Made by a program: the position numbers and the translations under genes. A stretch of 64,000 nt of DNA, taken from Erigeron canadensis (taxonomy: Eukaryota; Streptophyta; Magnoliopsida; Asterales; Asteraceae). The notes under the pieces were generated by a model. The model was not told the DNA's origin, did not search any database, and saw only the letters and a program-made list of their open reading frames with translations. The stretch lies in NCBI RefSeq assembly GCF_010389155.1, contig NC_057766.1, positions 42,170,463 through 42,234,462 of the forward strand, written 5' to 3'. This document shows positions 1-11,738 of this stretch, piece after piece. How positions within the stretch are numbered: position 1 is the stretch's first letter; every line of letters starts with the position of its first letter.

Positions 1-472
1 AATGTTACTTTTTTTAATGAATTTTTCCAAAAGTTTTTTCATAACCAGGTCCTTATCTAGTTAGGAATTCTGAATGATCAGTCAGTGCCGTAAATATTAA
101 ATAGCCTTTTGGGTTGTGGATGACTCTGACTCAGTAGTTTGTTGCAAAATTCAATTCAAAAATGGGCCCACGACATTAAACTTTATGTTAAATTGGGCCC
201 ATGGAACATCAGGAACAGATGTATCTAGTGACAATATCACCTATATTGGAAGGTTAACTAGTCATGTTCTTTCAAGATTCAATAACATAGGGATATTCCT
301 ATCATAATAGTACTATTTACTTTTAGTTTTTATGAGACTCCGTATATATTATTTCAAAACATTCTAAAAACATTACTTTCATTTTAAAAATTAATTAAAT
401 GGGGTTGGATATATTTACACGGTTTAAACAATAGCGATTGTTATTTGATTTGATGTCAATTTTTAATGCTAG

Positions 473-1358
473 GTTCTTGGACAAAGGTGCACTAAAAGAA
501 GAGAAGCTTGGCAACTCAGTAAGGCCACCATGCACAATTACTCAAGTGGAAGGAGTCAAGCTTGTTCTAGGGATGGGGATGATATGGCTTGTAACCTTGA
601 TTCCTAGCACTATTTGGGCACAAATCAATACCTTGTTTGTTAAACAAGGCACCACTTTGGACCGACATCTTGGATCAAGCTTCCAGTTACCTGCAGCGTC
701 GTTAGGGAGCTTTGTTACGCTTTCTATGTTGGTATCGGTGCCAATGTATGATAGGTATTTTGTGCCTTTAATGCGTAAAAGAACCAAGAACCCTAGGGGA
801 ATCACCCTGCTTCAAAGAATCGGGATTGGATTTGCAATTCAAATCCTAGCCATTGCAATTGCTTATGTAGTAGAAGTTATAAGAATGAAATCCATCAAAT
901 CAAACCATATTCTAGATCCTAAAGAAGTTGTCCCAATGTCCATTTTCTGGCTATTGCCACAATACATTCTACTAGGGGTGGCTGATGTGTTTAATGCTAT
1001 TGGATTGCTCGAATTCTTCTATGACCAATCCCCCGAAGATACACAAAGCCTTGGAACAACTTTTTTCACGAGTGGAATTGGCGTCGGCAACTTCTTAAAC
1101 AGTTTCTTGGTGACAATGGTAGACAAGGTAACGAGTAGGAATGGAAAGAAGAGTTGGATCGGGAAAAACTTGAATGATTCACATTTGGATTACTATTATG
1201 GATTCCTTTTGTTAATCTCAGTAGCAAATATGGGAGCTTTCTTGTGGGCATCAAAGAAATACATATATAAACGAGAATCACATCTTGAAGCAAATGATGA
1301 AAGTCTAGGAATTGAATGCAAAACCTTGGAAGCAATTCCATTAGGATTACAAGTTTAA
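473..1358 (+). CDS. NRT1/PTR (NPF) family transporter, last exon (partial)
   Basis: This is the C-terminal half of a proton-coupled transporter of the NRT1/PTR (NPF) family, a plasma or organelle membrane carrier of nitrate, peptides or hormones. The exon starts after an AG at 471-472 and opens with FLDKGA, the family's usual start of the large last exon, then CTITQVEGVKLVL. Several hydrophobic membrane spans follow (for example IWLVTLIPSTIWAQ, ISVANMGAFLWA). Late hallmarks are LLPQYILLGVADVF, EFFYDQSPE and WIGKNLNDSHLDYYYGF; these resemble the NPF5 (PTR2/PTR3-like) clade. About 294 residues are present out of a usual 550-600, so the first exons lie left of the window and 1-472 is probably intron. 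No stop or frameshift is seen in this exon. The NPF5 placement is inference; the family call is firm. Substrate cannot be told. Confidence 0.9.
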
Positions 1359-1396
1359 TATTTGAAACAAGATTGTTTTCGTACCCGTTTTATAGT

Positions 1397-1537
1397 AAAA
1401 TTATTAGAATTCAGCAGGTAACTTCGGCTTATGTATACTTGTAATAAAAAGCCTTTATATATATATATAAAATTATTAGAATTCAGCAGGTAACTTAATG
1501 GATTATATATACTTGTAATAAAAAGCCTTTACATATA
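1397..1537 (+). repeat. tandem duplication of the 3' end region of the NPF gene
   Basis: A roughly 70-bp unit occurs twice, at 1397-1468 and 1469-1537. Each begins AAAATTATTAGAATTCAGC and contains TTGTAATAAAAAGCC, so each carries an AATAAA polyadenylation-like hexamer about 85 and 160 bases after the stop codon. The copies differ by a few bases and by a TA-run insertion. It may give the transcript two poly(A) sites. Confidence 0.7.
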
Positions 1538-1559
1538 TACATATATATATATATATATA

Positions 1560-2113
1560 GGGTAGAGATCTAGAGAGAAGGTTCTTAAGGAGAAAAGGTA
1601 GAAAATGTTCGTTTTTTATTTTTTTTTAGCTTGTTTTTTTAACTTTCATTATTTTTTTCACTTTTCTTATTCTTTTTTTAATTAATTCAATCTATAAAAA
1701 AATTTAAAAAAATAAATAAAAATAAAAAATTTCTAACCCGAGTTAGTGAGTTATACATGTAAGGATACGGTACGGGCTTCGTCCTTAAGGATATTCATAA
1801 GGGGTAGCTGGTAGGAGTGATAGGTCATAGAGGGTGATAGGTCATAGGGGGTGATCTACCTAACGGGCTTCGCCCTTAGCTATTATGGCTCCGCCATAAG
1901 CCGAAAGGCTTCGCCTATAGCTTACGGGCTACGCCCTTGAAAAAAAAAATATTTTTAAAACTTTTTAAATTTTTTTATATAAAATAAGTTAATTAAAGAG
2001 AGAATGAAAAAAGTAAAAAAAAGGAAAAAAGTTTTTAAAAAAAATTTAAAAAAATAAAAAACGAACCTTCTCACCCTTCTCTCCTTAAGGTACCTTTTCA
2101 TTTGATCTCTATC
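1560..2113. mobile_element. long-TIR MITE carrying a GC-rich hairpin block
   Basis: The left end (GGTAGAGATC..., 1561) and the right end (...GATCTCTATC, ending 2113) are inverted repeats that stay alignable for more than 65 bp, including AAGGTTC, CTTAAGGAGA and GTTCGTTTTTTATTTTTT. AT-rich arms then lead to a distinct core at 1740-1940 with small palindromes such as GGGCTTCGCCC and two copies of GTGATAGGTCATAG. There is no coding capacity. The flanks are (TA)n, so the target duplication cannot be read. The core recurs in opposite orientation at 62.7-62.9 kb. Confidence 0.75.
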
Positions 2114-3967
2114 ATATATATATATATATTGATATGTGATTTAATTGCGAATCTAATTTATTAGTATTTTTGTAGAATATATTGTATTAAATTCTTATTT
2201 TGAAATGATTAAAAATTGGAGTACTGAAAAGTAACATAACGAAAAACTATACCAAGATATATATGCTAATTAATATTTAATTATGAGTAAAATTTGAATT
2301 GATTAAAAAAGAAATTTGTAACGTTACAAGGCCCAGTGGGCTAAAAGCTTGTTTATCATATCATATATACCAACTAGGCAACTACCACGTCCGGATTTAT
2401 ATGGGCCACAAGATAGTCTAACCCAGATTTATGTCCTCTTAGATGTGGGTACAATACAAATGATAATGTACTATGAAAAGTCTTTCTTAGTTTTTCCCAA
2501 AAGATATATAGTACTATGAAATGATCTGCTTTTCTTTTTTTCCATGCATATTATAAGCATATCGAGTCACATTTTTCCCCTCATGTTTTTTAGTTTAACT
2601 CTAGGTGTTACGATCAACCATGGGGTAAAATAATAAAAGAAACGTTGAGCAATATTTTTTTAGGAGTAATGTAGGGCTGTAGGCGGATATCAATTTTTTT
2701 CTAAAACTAATTTTTATTTTTTACTTATAGCAAAAAAGTCTTTTAAGGCAAATTTCATTAAAAAACAAATGAAATTTAATATCTACGTACAGTTTTTAAT
2801 TACCCCCAAAAGGCATGTTAATGTTACTTTATTTGTCATGCGCGCTTGTATCTTCTTTAATAATCACCAATTCACAGAAGTTAATGAGAAATTGACTTCC
2901 AAGAGATAGGAAATTAAATGCCCTAGATGCGACCTAATTTTAACATGGAGTCAATTCGAAGCGAAGAAGTATTTTATATACAAAGTATTATTATTATGTA
3001 TTTATGTTGAAACTTTGATTATGCATGGAAAAATAATTTAAGAGAAATTGCTAGCTTACTTAAATAACAATTACGTACAGTTAAAATTAAGCTTCATGAT
3101 TTTCCCACACACTAAGACTAAACCATTTATCTTAATCTTTGATAGTAGTGAGGTCAATTTTAGCGATTGATTGGGGGAAAGAACGTAAAAAAATAATGAA
3201 TTTTAACAAGTTATATATATACTACTAAATATATACAGTATTACTTTAGATTGCACATGATCAAATTCAATTTTTTTGAAGTAGAATACACTCTTCTTCA
3301 TAGTTCATGGAACCAAAAGAATACTAATAAATGTTGTTATCAAGACGAGGTCGATAATGATGCCATGCCAACCTCAACACACCTCTTTTTTAATTTATAT
3401 ACTGCCCCCTTTCAATTCCATTTCCTTGTCCTCATTAGTATATCTATATATGTATATATGATTAACTCGATCGTCCAATCATCAAGTCGATCAGATCGAT
3501 CACTAATCCAGTTTCATTATCACTAGCTAAAAACATATATATTAATATATGTTTGACATGAATTAATTCCTTAATATAGCAACCTGATTAGCAAGCAAGC
3601 TAGCTAGCTTCCCACTTTTTATTGTCTACGGATTGCCGTATGTAGCTAGGCTAGCTGCCTTTGATCAGTTGCAATTAAGAGGCATTATCGGTCAATATTA
3701 GGTGCATCATGTTTTCATTACGATCGATCTTCCTTTTCTTTTTCTTGTCATTATGAGTCAATCTATCATTCTCTAGCTTATAATTATTCGAAAGAATTGA
3801 AGCAGTTATGATATTGTGGTAATTAATGATATGCAATTAGTCCTAATAAAGAAATCAATGAAACCACTTGAATATAGACAAGCAATTGATGCCGCCATTT
3901 CAAGCAACCATGACCTTTAACCAAATTGTCACATCTCAAAGCTTATTCCAAAAGGGAGAACACCTTA

Positions 3968-4004
<37 letters not shown>

Positions 4005-4345
4005 TATGCAAACATATCGAATATATATGATGTATCACTATCTTGCTTAGGGTTTTCTGAAAGAGATGAGACAAAGGGTCTAATGAAGACAAAACAGAAG
4101 ATAGGATAGAGAAGATAATTAAAAACAAGTTATCATATTACTCTCTCTCTTTTTTTTTTTCTTTTTTTTTTTTAAGAATATCAATTGAACAATAATTGAA
4201 AATCAAGATTGTGCCATTGATGATTTGAGTTGAAGTGTACACGTTATGTTATGCAATGACATAACGAGACAGGACCTGCCGGTGCAGTTGCTAGTCCAAA
4301 ATTAATTGTATAGCTAGTTAATTAACAAAGACCTTTAATTTAACA
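2114..4345. other. intergenic, no gene seen
   Basis: AT-rich spacer between the NPF gene and the LBD gene. I see no convincing open reading frame. It holds a (TA)n run at about 3970-4002, a pyrimidine tract at 4141-4173 and GCTAGCTAGC-type short palindromes near 3600. Confidence 0.6.
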
Positions 4346-4570
4346 TTTTATCGACCTAGGGGTGTTTCACTAAACTTGCTATGTGGGGCCCCGGGAGAGT
4401 TATTCCATGATCTCGAGTTCGAGCCTTGGTAAGTTCTCCTTGAAGGTATTTTCCAATAAAGGAGGTGGTATGGTGAGAAAGACTATTTAAGATTCGCTTA
4501 GTGCGAGACTCTTTCGTTGTGCGATTAGCACACATCATACGCGTCTGAAATAAAATTCACTTGTAAAAAA
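4346..4570 (+). mobile_element. SINE-like tRNA-derived repeat
   Basis: An internal pol III B-box-like match (GAGTTCGAGCCTTGG, about 4414-4428) is followed by a non-coding body of about 130 bp and a 3' A-tract (4565-4573). AAATAAAATTCA flanks the last 11 bp on both sides (4548-4559, 4571-4582), but this may be coincidence in an AT-rich tail, and no matching duplication was found at the 5' end. Judged from promoter-like head and tail only. Confidence 0.45.
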
Positions 4571-5075
4571 AAATAAAATTCATTAGAGTAAACATATTAA
4601 AAGTTTAAATTAATTATATATAAATCTAAAAATAGTTACGTTTAATCTATAATATTTTTATGAAAAAGACAAAACAAAAAATAAAAAATTATGTTCGATC
4701 ATCAAACTCCTTTGATAATTCCTTAACTCACAGCTATGCATTTCTACCACTTGTACAACTTGCTGATCAGGGTGCATATATATTGAACGCACGTAAAAAA
4801 ATACTACATTATTATTAAAGAAAGTACGTATATACTGTATTAAATTAATGTTAAGGAATATAAGATATAATAGTTAACAATGTTGATATACACAGAAGTC
4901 AGGTTTAATATATGATACATCATCTCATAGTCTGCCATAAATATATGATAGTTAAATATAATCAACATCATCTAGTATTAATTGATTAATTATTCATAGT
5001 GAATCATCCTCATATATTTAAAATAAAATAATGAAGAAAAATTAAGCATTGATCAAAAGTTATATATCTATATTA

Positions 5076-7228
5076 TTAACCGAAATAAGAGACATTGTCA
5101 TTGGTAATGGTAGTGTAATCTGTGGACGTGGTGGATGGTGAGTTGTACATGGTAGTAGAGGAAGAGGCAGATGGCTGTGGCGGCGGCGGCGGCGGCGGTG
5201 GAGGTGGCGGTAGAGGAGTACTTGGTGGAGGCAGTAGTGGTGGTGCTGATACCACAACGCCGCCAGTAGAAAACAAAGCTAAATGATGATTTGAAGGAAT
5301 GATATGATGATGGTCATGACTAGTACTATACTTGTATCTTAAGATCTCAGCTCTTACCGCGTTTAATTCGGTCTGTAGAGACTGTACTTGATGTTGTAAA
5401 GCTGAAATCGCACCCATGCATCCATAAACGGGGTCCCTTAGCCTTACATTCGCTTCGTAAACAAGACTATTTGCTGCGTCGGCTCTTTGATTCTCCGGTA
5501 CTTCCTAAAATGTGATTACATCCGTCATAATAACATATATATACTATGAGCAAAAACATTCAAAACTAAACCATAAACACATTAATCATACTACGATTTT
5601 ATCATGCATCAAGAAACTACATAGCTAGCTACTAGTCTTGGTGGAAAATTGATAAATCATTATCAAACTTAGAAATATATAGAGTAAGATCGATATAAGA
5701 ACCAGCTAGCCAGACACATTTAACCATAAGTTAAAAAGATAATAAGATCTTTATAATCATGAAATTACCATCAGTAGTAGTAGTAGGTTTTCTAGCTAAT
5801 TATATATATCATCACAATATCATGTTTTGAAGAAAGCTAGGAAAAAACATGTGACTCATCAATCGAAATGATTAGATCTTCTTGGTCATCAAAAAACTAT
5901 TACGACGACTAGCTTGAGACAAAACCATAACTACTTTTTATATATTTCTAAAAAGGTGTAACTAATTAACTATAGCCTTATAATAAGGCAAAAGAATACA
6001 TTAGTATATATGTACTTAATTAACAGTTTCATCAACTTAAACATCCCTTTGATTAATTACACCATATCGTAGCTAGATCCAGCTTATTAGTTAAGCAAGA
6101 GGTTAATTTATGAACAAAATTCAGAACCTATAGAGATTATCTTGAGATAGTAACCACTTTGAGTAATTCAATCTAGCTAGATAAAATTAATCGATCAGGT
6201 TTTAAGTATAAAAGAAGCTTAATTGTATGATATCATAGCTAGCTAGTATGATTGAACAGATGTATTATAAATATATACGTACGGTCGTACCATGAGCAAC
6301 TTAGAGACATTGCTAGCACCAAAAACTTTGTGAACAGAAGCAAACTTTTGAGGTTCATGAGGGGAGAAATAAGGGGAAAAGGGGCATTCTTGAGCGCATC
6401 TACGGCGTAACAGTTTACAGGCGGCACAAGGTGTGATGGTGTTTAGGGCTGTTCCACCTGGAAGCCCCCCTAACATATGATGATGGTGTCTACTCCTGCT
6501 TATTCCGGTCGATTGATGATGATGATGGTGATGAATTGTTGATGATGCATCTATGTCTCTCTTTATCTTCTTCCCTATCTCTTCAAATCTCTCCCTTCAA
6601 ATATTAATTATATATGTTACATACAGTAATCAACAAATTAAAATTAAAACCATGATAACAAGAAATATGTATACGTACATAATTAAACTTCCACCCATAC
6701 ATACACATATATATTTTTTAAATTTGAAACTCTTTTGTAGCTAGATCATTGCCCACAAGCTAGCTAGCTAGTTTCAAGATGGAATAATTAACATGTTTGG
6801 CCTTATAGCTAGCTAGCTTGTTTTCGATAACCCAAGTTTTTATGACATTTTTTTTCTTAATTAAAAATGATCGTATCTTTCATAAAGTTCTGATAAGCAA
6901 GCTTAATAAACCCCTACCTAGCTACTACCTGCTTATATTACAGGGTTTATTAATTTCTACTAAAATAAGTAGATCGATAAACAGTACGTAGTTTTAAAAG
7001 AGCTAATGTTTGTTAATATGTTTATCGGCATAAAGAACCCAACGGAAGGTTGATTTTCAGAAAGATAAATACTAAAACACAAAAAAAACTAAGCTTATCG
7101 AAATTAAACATAATTCATTTTGAAAATTAGCTAGACACACACACACACATATATATACATATATATATACACATATATATATATATTTAGAGAGAGAGAG
7201 AGAGAGAGAGAGACCTTTCTCTGGACAT
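5076..7228 (-). CDS. LOB-domain (LBD) transcription factor, LBD15-like, three coding exons
   Basis: A nuclear DNA-binding regulator of plant organ-boundary and vascular development. Coding exons on the minus strand: 7228-7215 (14 bases, MSRE plus two bases of an Arg codon), 6594-6291 and 5504-5076. Junctions are GT/AG, and the phases (2, then 0) join without a break into 248 residues. The cysteine block CX2CX6CX3C is at residues 61-75, the GAS block (FGASNVSK) at 96-103, and the leucine-zipper-like LX6LX3LX6I at 142-160, making it a class I LBD. The N-terminus (RERFEEIGKKIKRD) and the ending in YFG match what I remember of Arabidopsis LBD15. A His-rich insert (26-44) and a Pro run (roughly 180-205) are lineage-specific. 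The tiny first exon was chosen because it alone gives an ATG in the right phase next to a donor. The 5' UTR is probably the TC-rich stretch above 7228. Confidence 0.9.
7136..7214. repeat. compound microsatellite (CA)n-(TA)n-(GA)n at the start of LBD intron 1
   Basis: Runs of CA, TA and GA dinucleotides abut the donor site of the first LBD intron (donor at 7213-7214 on the minus strand). On the transcribed strand the intron therefore starts GT followed by a (CT)n run. Confidence 0.85.
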
Positions 7229-9339
7229 TCAGGCATACTATCTGAAGATGTAGCTAGAGATCGAGAGATAGCAAGGGAGAGAAAGATTATGAAGAGGAGA
7301 AAGCAATAAAAGATATACTAGTTTAATTTTGAAGAGGGTGGGTTTAAAGGGGGTGCTTAAAAGGCAAGAAAACTTACAAATAAAATATATATATATAAAA
7401 AAAAAGGGTAAATACTATTGGGTGTCAATAACTATAGTTTTGTTTTTTTAATTCGAAAGGCAAAAAAAAAAAAAAGATAAAAAGGGTAAATATTGGGTGT
7501 CTAAAACTATATAGTTAAAAGCTAAAAATAACTAAAATATGTAAAGTACTAGCTGCAAGCTGTTATAAATAGATACAAATAAATATTGATGATGCATGTA
7601 TAGTACGAATGATCTGATCACATTGGTCAGTCGAACGTAAATAGTAGGAGTAGTATGTATCATTCAACTGGATCTCTGCAATTGAACATAGCTACAGCCT
7701 GTGTGTTATCGAGAAGCATCATGGATCTTTCATCAATATACGGTCGTCACTGATCATAAGACTGGTTAATTTTTAGTTTGTTCAGTACACAGAGAGAAAC
7801 AGACAAACACTATGATATCAATAAGGTGACAAGCTACTGTCCAAATCAGTACAAGCTGGCTCTCTCTCTCTCTATCTCTAACACACACACACTCTCTCTC
7901 GTTTGTTGCTCACGTGTGGATTGGTGTTTAATAATTAACTACTTTTTAAACATTATAATAATCTTTTAATTTTAATTGAATACGGGGAAGAAAAATGGGG
8001 AAAAAGTATAAGCTAAGTTTAACCTTTTGAAAATTAGACCGGACTATATTAGAGGAAATTTACATTTATCATAGTAATACTAAAAGATTTATAAATTAGG
8101 TAATTCTAACAAAGAGTATGTTACTTTCTCATCAGCATTCAAATTTCCTTTTTCTTTTCATTTGACTATCTTGAGAATTGCTTTCTTTAACCAAGAGGAA
8201 TGAAAGGATATGAGTATTGAGTCACATGAGAATACCTTGTCTCGAGTATAGAATCTGTCTACTTTAACACATGTCATCTTTTAAAATTTTATATATTGAT
8301 TATTAATATTAATATATGTGATTACTTTCAAAAACAACTAATGCTACGACTTGTAATAACCAAAACACAATATTTGCAAATTGGGTTTTAATTAGGTTAA
8401 AATTGACTAGTCTAACATTGACCGTAATGATCCACATCTATCATCGATCACATGAAAAAGATTGATCATCATCAACCACTCAACAACGATACTAGCTAGC
8501 TAGCTAGCTAGTAATTAAAGATTAAATTAAAAACTATATAGATATATATCCTACAATAACATACATTACTTTCCGTAACACTCTATAACCCCCATATAAT
8601 ATCCGATAAAAAATCAAACACCACCCGAGCTCACCGCGCCATGGGCATAGTGCTTAACATAGGTGGTCGGCATGGTGTATGTACGTGAGGACCATATAAG
8701 ACTGCCGCATCAGCCAATTACGTACATTCTACATGTTTGTTGAATCGGTGGGGTGAAACTTGATATGCTATCTATATGTTAATTAAATGAACAGCTTTAA
8801 TAAAATCTTGATCATCAGAGGTTGAAATTTTTGGTGAGTTAAAAGACCCGAGACTTACTTTTTTGGGTAAAAAGTGAGAATGAATAAACATGATCATAAG
8901 CTGAATCCCTCGTGTTAGTTTCTTGTCAACTTCAAGAATAACACTTTCTTTATTTAATAATAATGAGTATACTTTTTTGGATCCAACCAAAATCAAATAC
9001 TCCGTGCGGATTCCGCTATCATTTTCTACATCAAGGTATCCTTTTCATTTATAAAATTGAGTAATGTCTAATCCATATATATATATATATATTTATCAGT
9101 AGTAATCATTTTATTTTGTACCAAATGTGATCATAGCAGAGTAATGAAATATTTCAAGTTCTTTGTAATCAAAGTATATAAAAACAAATTACAAGATATT
9201 GATCTTGTAAAATATACGAGTAACAAATTATTAAAGCAAAAGTTGTACTGCGTGTCAATCGACTACATGGTTTAAGTATATATATCCACTCCCAATATAA
9301 AGAAGTAATCAAACCATTATGCTTTAAGTTTCCGAAACA
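7229..9339. other. LBD upstream region and intergenic spacer
   Basis: Directly above the LBD start lies a TC-rich stretch (minus strand), a likely 5' UTR. Further out I see no gene. The region has a (CT)n/(CA)n patch at 7861-7900 and a GCTAGCTA palindromic run near 8495-8510. Short ORFs here are unsupported. Confidence 0.55.
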
Positions 9340-9350
9340 AGAATTATATT

Positions 9351-9454
9351 TATCCCTAGATTCTTAACTGTACTTTGGGGGTTTCTGGTCATAGCTTCTT
9401 GCTATGTCAGGCTTTCTTTTAGTACGATATAAACTTGCCGTTAAAAAAAAAAAG
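9351..9454 (+). mobile_element. 5'-truncated LINE 3' end with poly(A) and 11-bp TSD
   Basis: About 90 bp of non-coding 3' end finishing CTTGCCGTT plus an A-run, flanked by AGAATTATATT at 9340-9350 and 9455-9465. Truncation, poly(A) tail and TSD are the marks of target-primed reverse transcription. The GCCGTT-plus-A ending recurs in the 23-bp insertion at 60147. Confidence 0.75.
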
Positions 9455-9465
9455 AGAATTATATT

Positions 9466-11560
9466 ACCCGGGATGGATAACGATGACCATTAAATTTTAA
9501 ATGTTTAATTTTGCCATTACTTTTCGTTTTTGAAACGGCATACAAGTATCTAGCTAGCAAAAACCCGAGGCAATATATTAGCTTAATATTGCGGCGTTTA
9601 TTTTTATTCACGGGCCTAACGGGTTGAGTCTAATTTTATCTACTTACACTACGTAGTACGTCCTCTCTGTTCTCTCGGCCTTTTGTTATTGAAGGTTAAT
9701 TACACCGTTTCGATGATTCCATAAGCTCCAAAATGACAAATTTGAATATTCAAGACATATATGATGATCCAAACATTAATCTGTTTAATTACGGCCTTCG
9801 TAATATGATACATGTGATTCGGCTAGATGGATTACCATTTAACCAATCAAGTTTAATTAGATTGTGCAGTATAGTACGTAGAACGTTTAATCTCCACCAT
9901 TTAGCAATAACTGTTGTCCCATGTTCACGACCACCACGATATAATGTGTGTGTTAATTAGTTTCTTAGGCTTAGTAACACAACCGACATCCTGTAGAACT
10001 TTAGTCAACCCACTAAAGTCAATGTTGACTCTGATAGCTAGGAAGACGCACACTGCACATTGGTAGAGATCGAATAATATATTTGCTAGCTATATATGTG
10101 TTGATGCTATATATTTCGCCTAACTTCAAAAATATATACTTTAATAGTAATTATGGACCGACGGGTGTAACTTTCTGTAAAAAAAAGTAGGTGAACATTT
10201 ATAATTTGCATCATGATCAATATTTGATTACACTACTTGTTTGGCATGAACTAAAAATAATACATACGTATAGTACTAAACATGAAAATAAATAGAAGTT
10301 ATTGAGGAAGATGTATGCATTATCAAAGTGGTTCAAAGGGTGATGTGGAGGGAAAGCAAAGAAAAATGCTTCCATTTTCAATTGAATTGGTGGTGGCTTT
10401 CATTGTAAATAGCTTTAAAATGGTTGAATATTTTCTAAAAAATATTCAAAGCTTCTGATGATTGTTGAAGTTACCTTTCATGATTTATACACACCACATC
10501 ACACCACACATTAGATGGGTTTTTGTGGCTTTGTAAGTAAAATTGCCGGTAAAATGCCAATCACAATAAAAGTTAACTACAAATAAAATAAAATATAATA
10601 TACAGTAATATATATACACATTTAGTAATTAACATAATAAATAATACTCCAATATAATATAGAGTATAATGTAAGAATTAAATAGCAAATTTTAATACTG
10701 TAATGTAGATGTAATAAAGTTCCTTAAAATGAAAGGAAATGACAGCACACAATGGGCTTCTTGTTTGACCCGTATCTTAAGGCAAATACGTCGCCCCTTT
10801 GTTTTTTCTTTCCCAATTGAAGTACGTCAATCATATCATTATTCAAATAAGTAATAACAAAAACAAAATTTAATCAATGTGTTATAACATCCCTCTTTTC
10901 TTTTTTTACCCCCTAAAGGTATATCCCTTCTAGTTTTTAGTCTTGATATACTACATTATCTTGTATGTATACATCTGATCAAAATTTTACATCTTTTATT
11001 ACGATTTTGTGAACCGGATACAATTCTCACCTTTGTTATAACATCTCTTATTTGAATCACATGGTAAAGTAGGTAATTCTTGTCTTTATATCTGGTAGTC
11101 TTTGCTAAATATGAATAAGTAGCTTATTTTATATATCAAAGGATTACCAGTTAAAGTTTTATTGCAAGTTGCAACAACATATATACCATAAGACTAGAAA
11201 ACGTAAGAACGCACATGAAGAAGGAAAAAGAAGCGGGCCTATTAATAGATATTGTGGGCTGGGCTAAGTAATAGGCTTATATATAGTGGTTTGAATATGT
11301 CATATGTAACGGATTAATTTGACTGACCGCAAAAGGTGTGGGCCGAATTTTATCATTACATTTATAGAAACCAAAAAAAAAAATGTAGTTGTGGAAGCTT
11401 TTGAGAAAAGATAAACTCCGGTTAGATAGTTTTACCAAACGTGTCCCACTATAGACCAATTGTATATATTAAATTGTGTTTTGTTAATCAAGAGATGAAG
11501 TTTCTTTTGGATCTAAATAGTTCATGAGTACATAACACAGATGTTGGGAAATTAACGACA
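9466..11560. other. intergenic, no gene supported
   Basis: AT-rich spacer. An ATG-initiated frame of 75 codons at 9733-9960 shows no family motif I recognise and has no convincing promoter or splice context. I see no other structure beyond scattered A/T runs. Confidence 0.5.
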
Positions 11561-11564
11561 ATGG

Positions 11565-11700
11565 TGGTGGCCAAATGGTAAAAGGTTGGTCTCTCTCTAA
11601 TGATGATATTATTTGGATGTTTCAAGTTCAAAATCTATGAGTATATTCCCTTGTGGCCACGGAGACTCCGGGTTACCCGTGACGAGTGCCTAAAAAAAGT
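11565..11700 (+). mobile_element. SINE-like repeat
   Basis: The start resembles tRNA box A (TGGCCAAATGGTAAAAGG) and is followed about 45 bp later by a box-B-like GTTTCAAGTTCAAAATC, then a short body with CGGGTTACCCG and an A-run. No clear TSD was found, so this is a promoter-pattern call only. Confidence 0.45.
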
Positions 11701-11738
11701 GTAGTTCGAACCCTTTTCCTTTTCTGTCATTTTTATGA

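Noticed and set aside
116..307. 63-codon frame before the NPF exon
   Set aside because: It does not match any NPF exon and most likely lies in an intron; no splice-compatible coding link to 473 was found.
4548..4582. AAATAAAATTCA duplication as a TSD of a tiny insertion
   Set aside because: The flanked insert is only 11 bp of A-rich tail next to a SINE-like repeat, and in AT-rich DNA this can arise by slippage. Not strong enough alone.
9733..9960. 75-codon ORF with an ordinary amino-acid mix
   Set aside because: I recognise no family, and it has no convincing promoter, splice or poly(A) context. One frame of this length is expected by chance in 64 kb.
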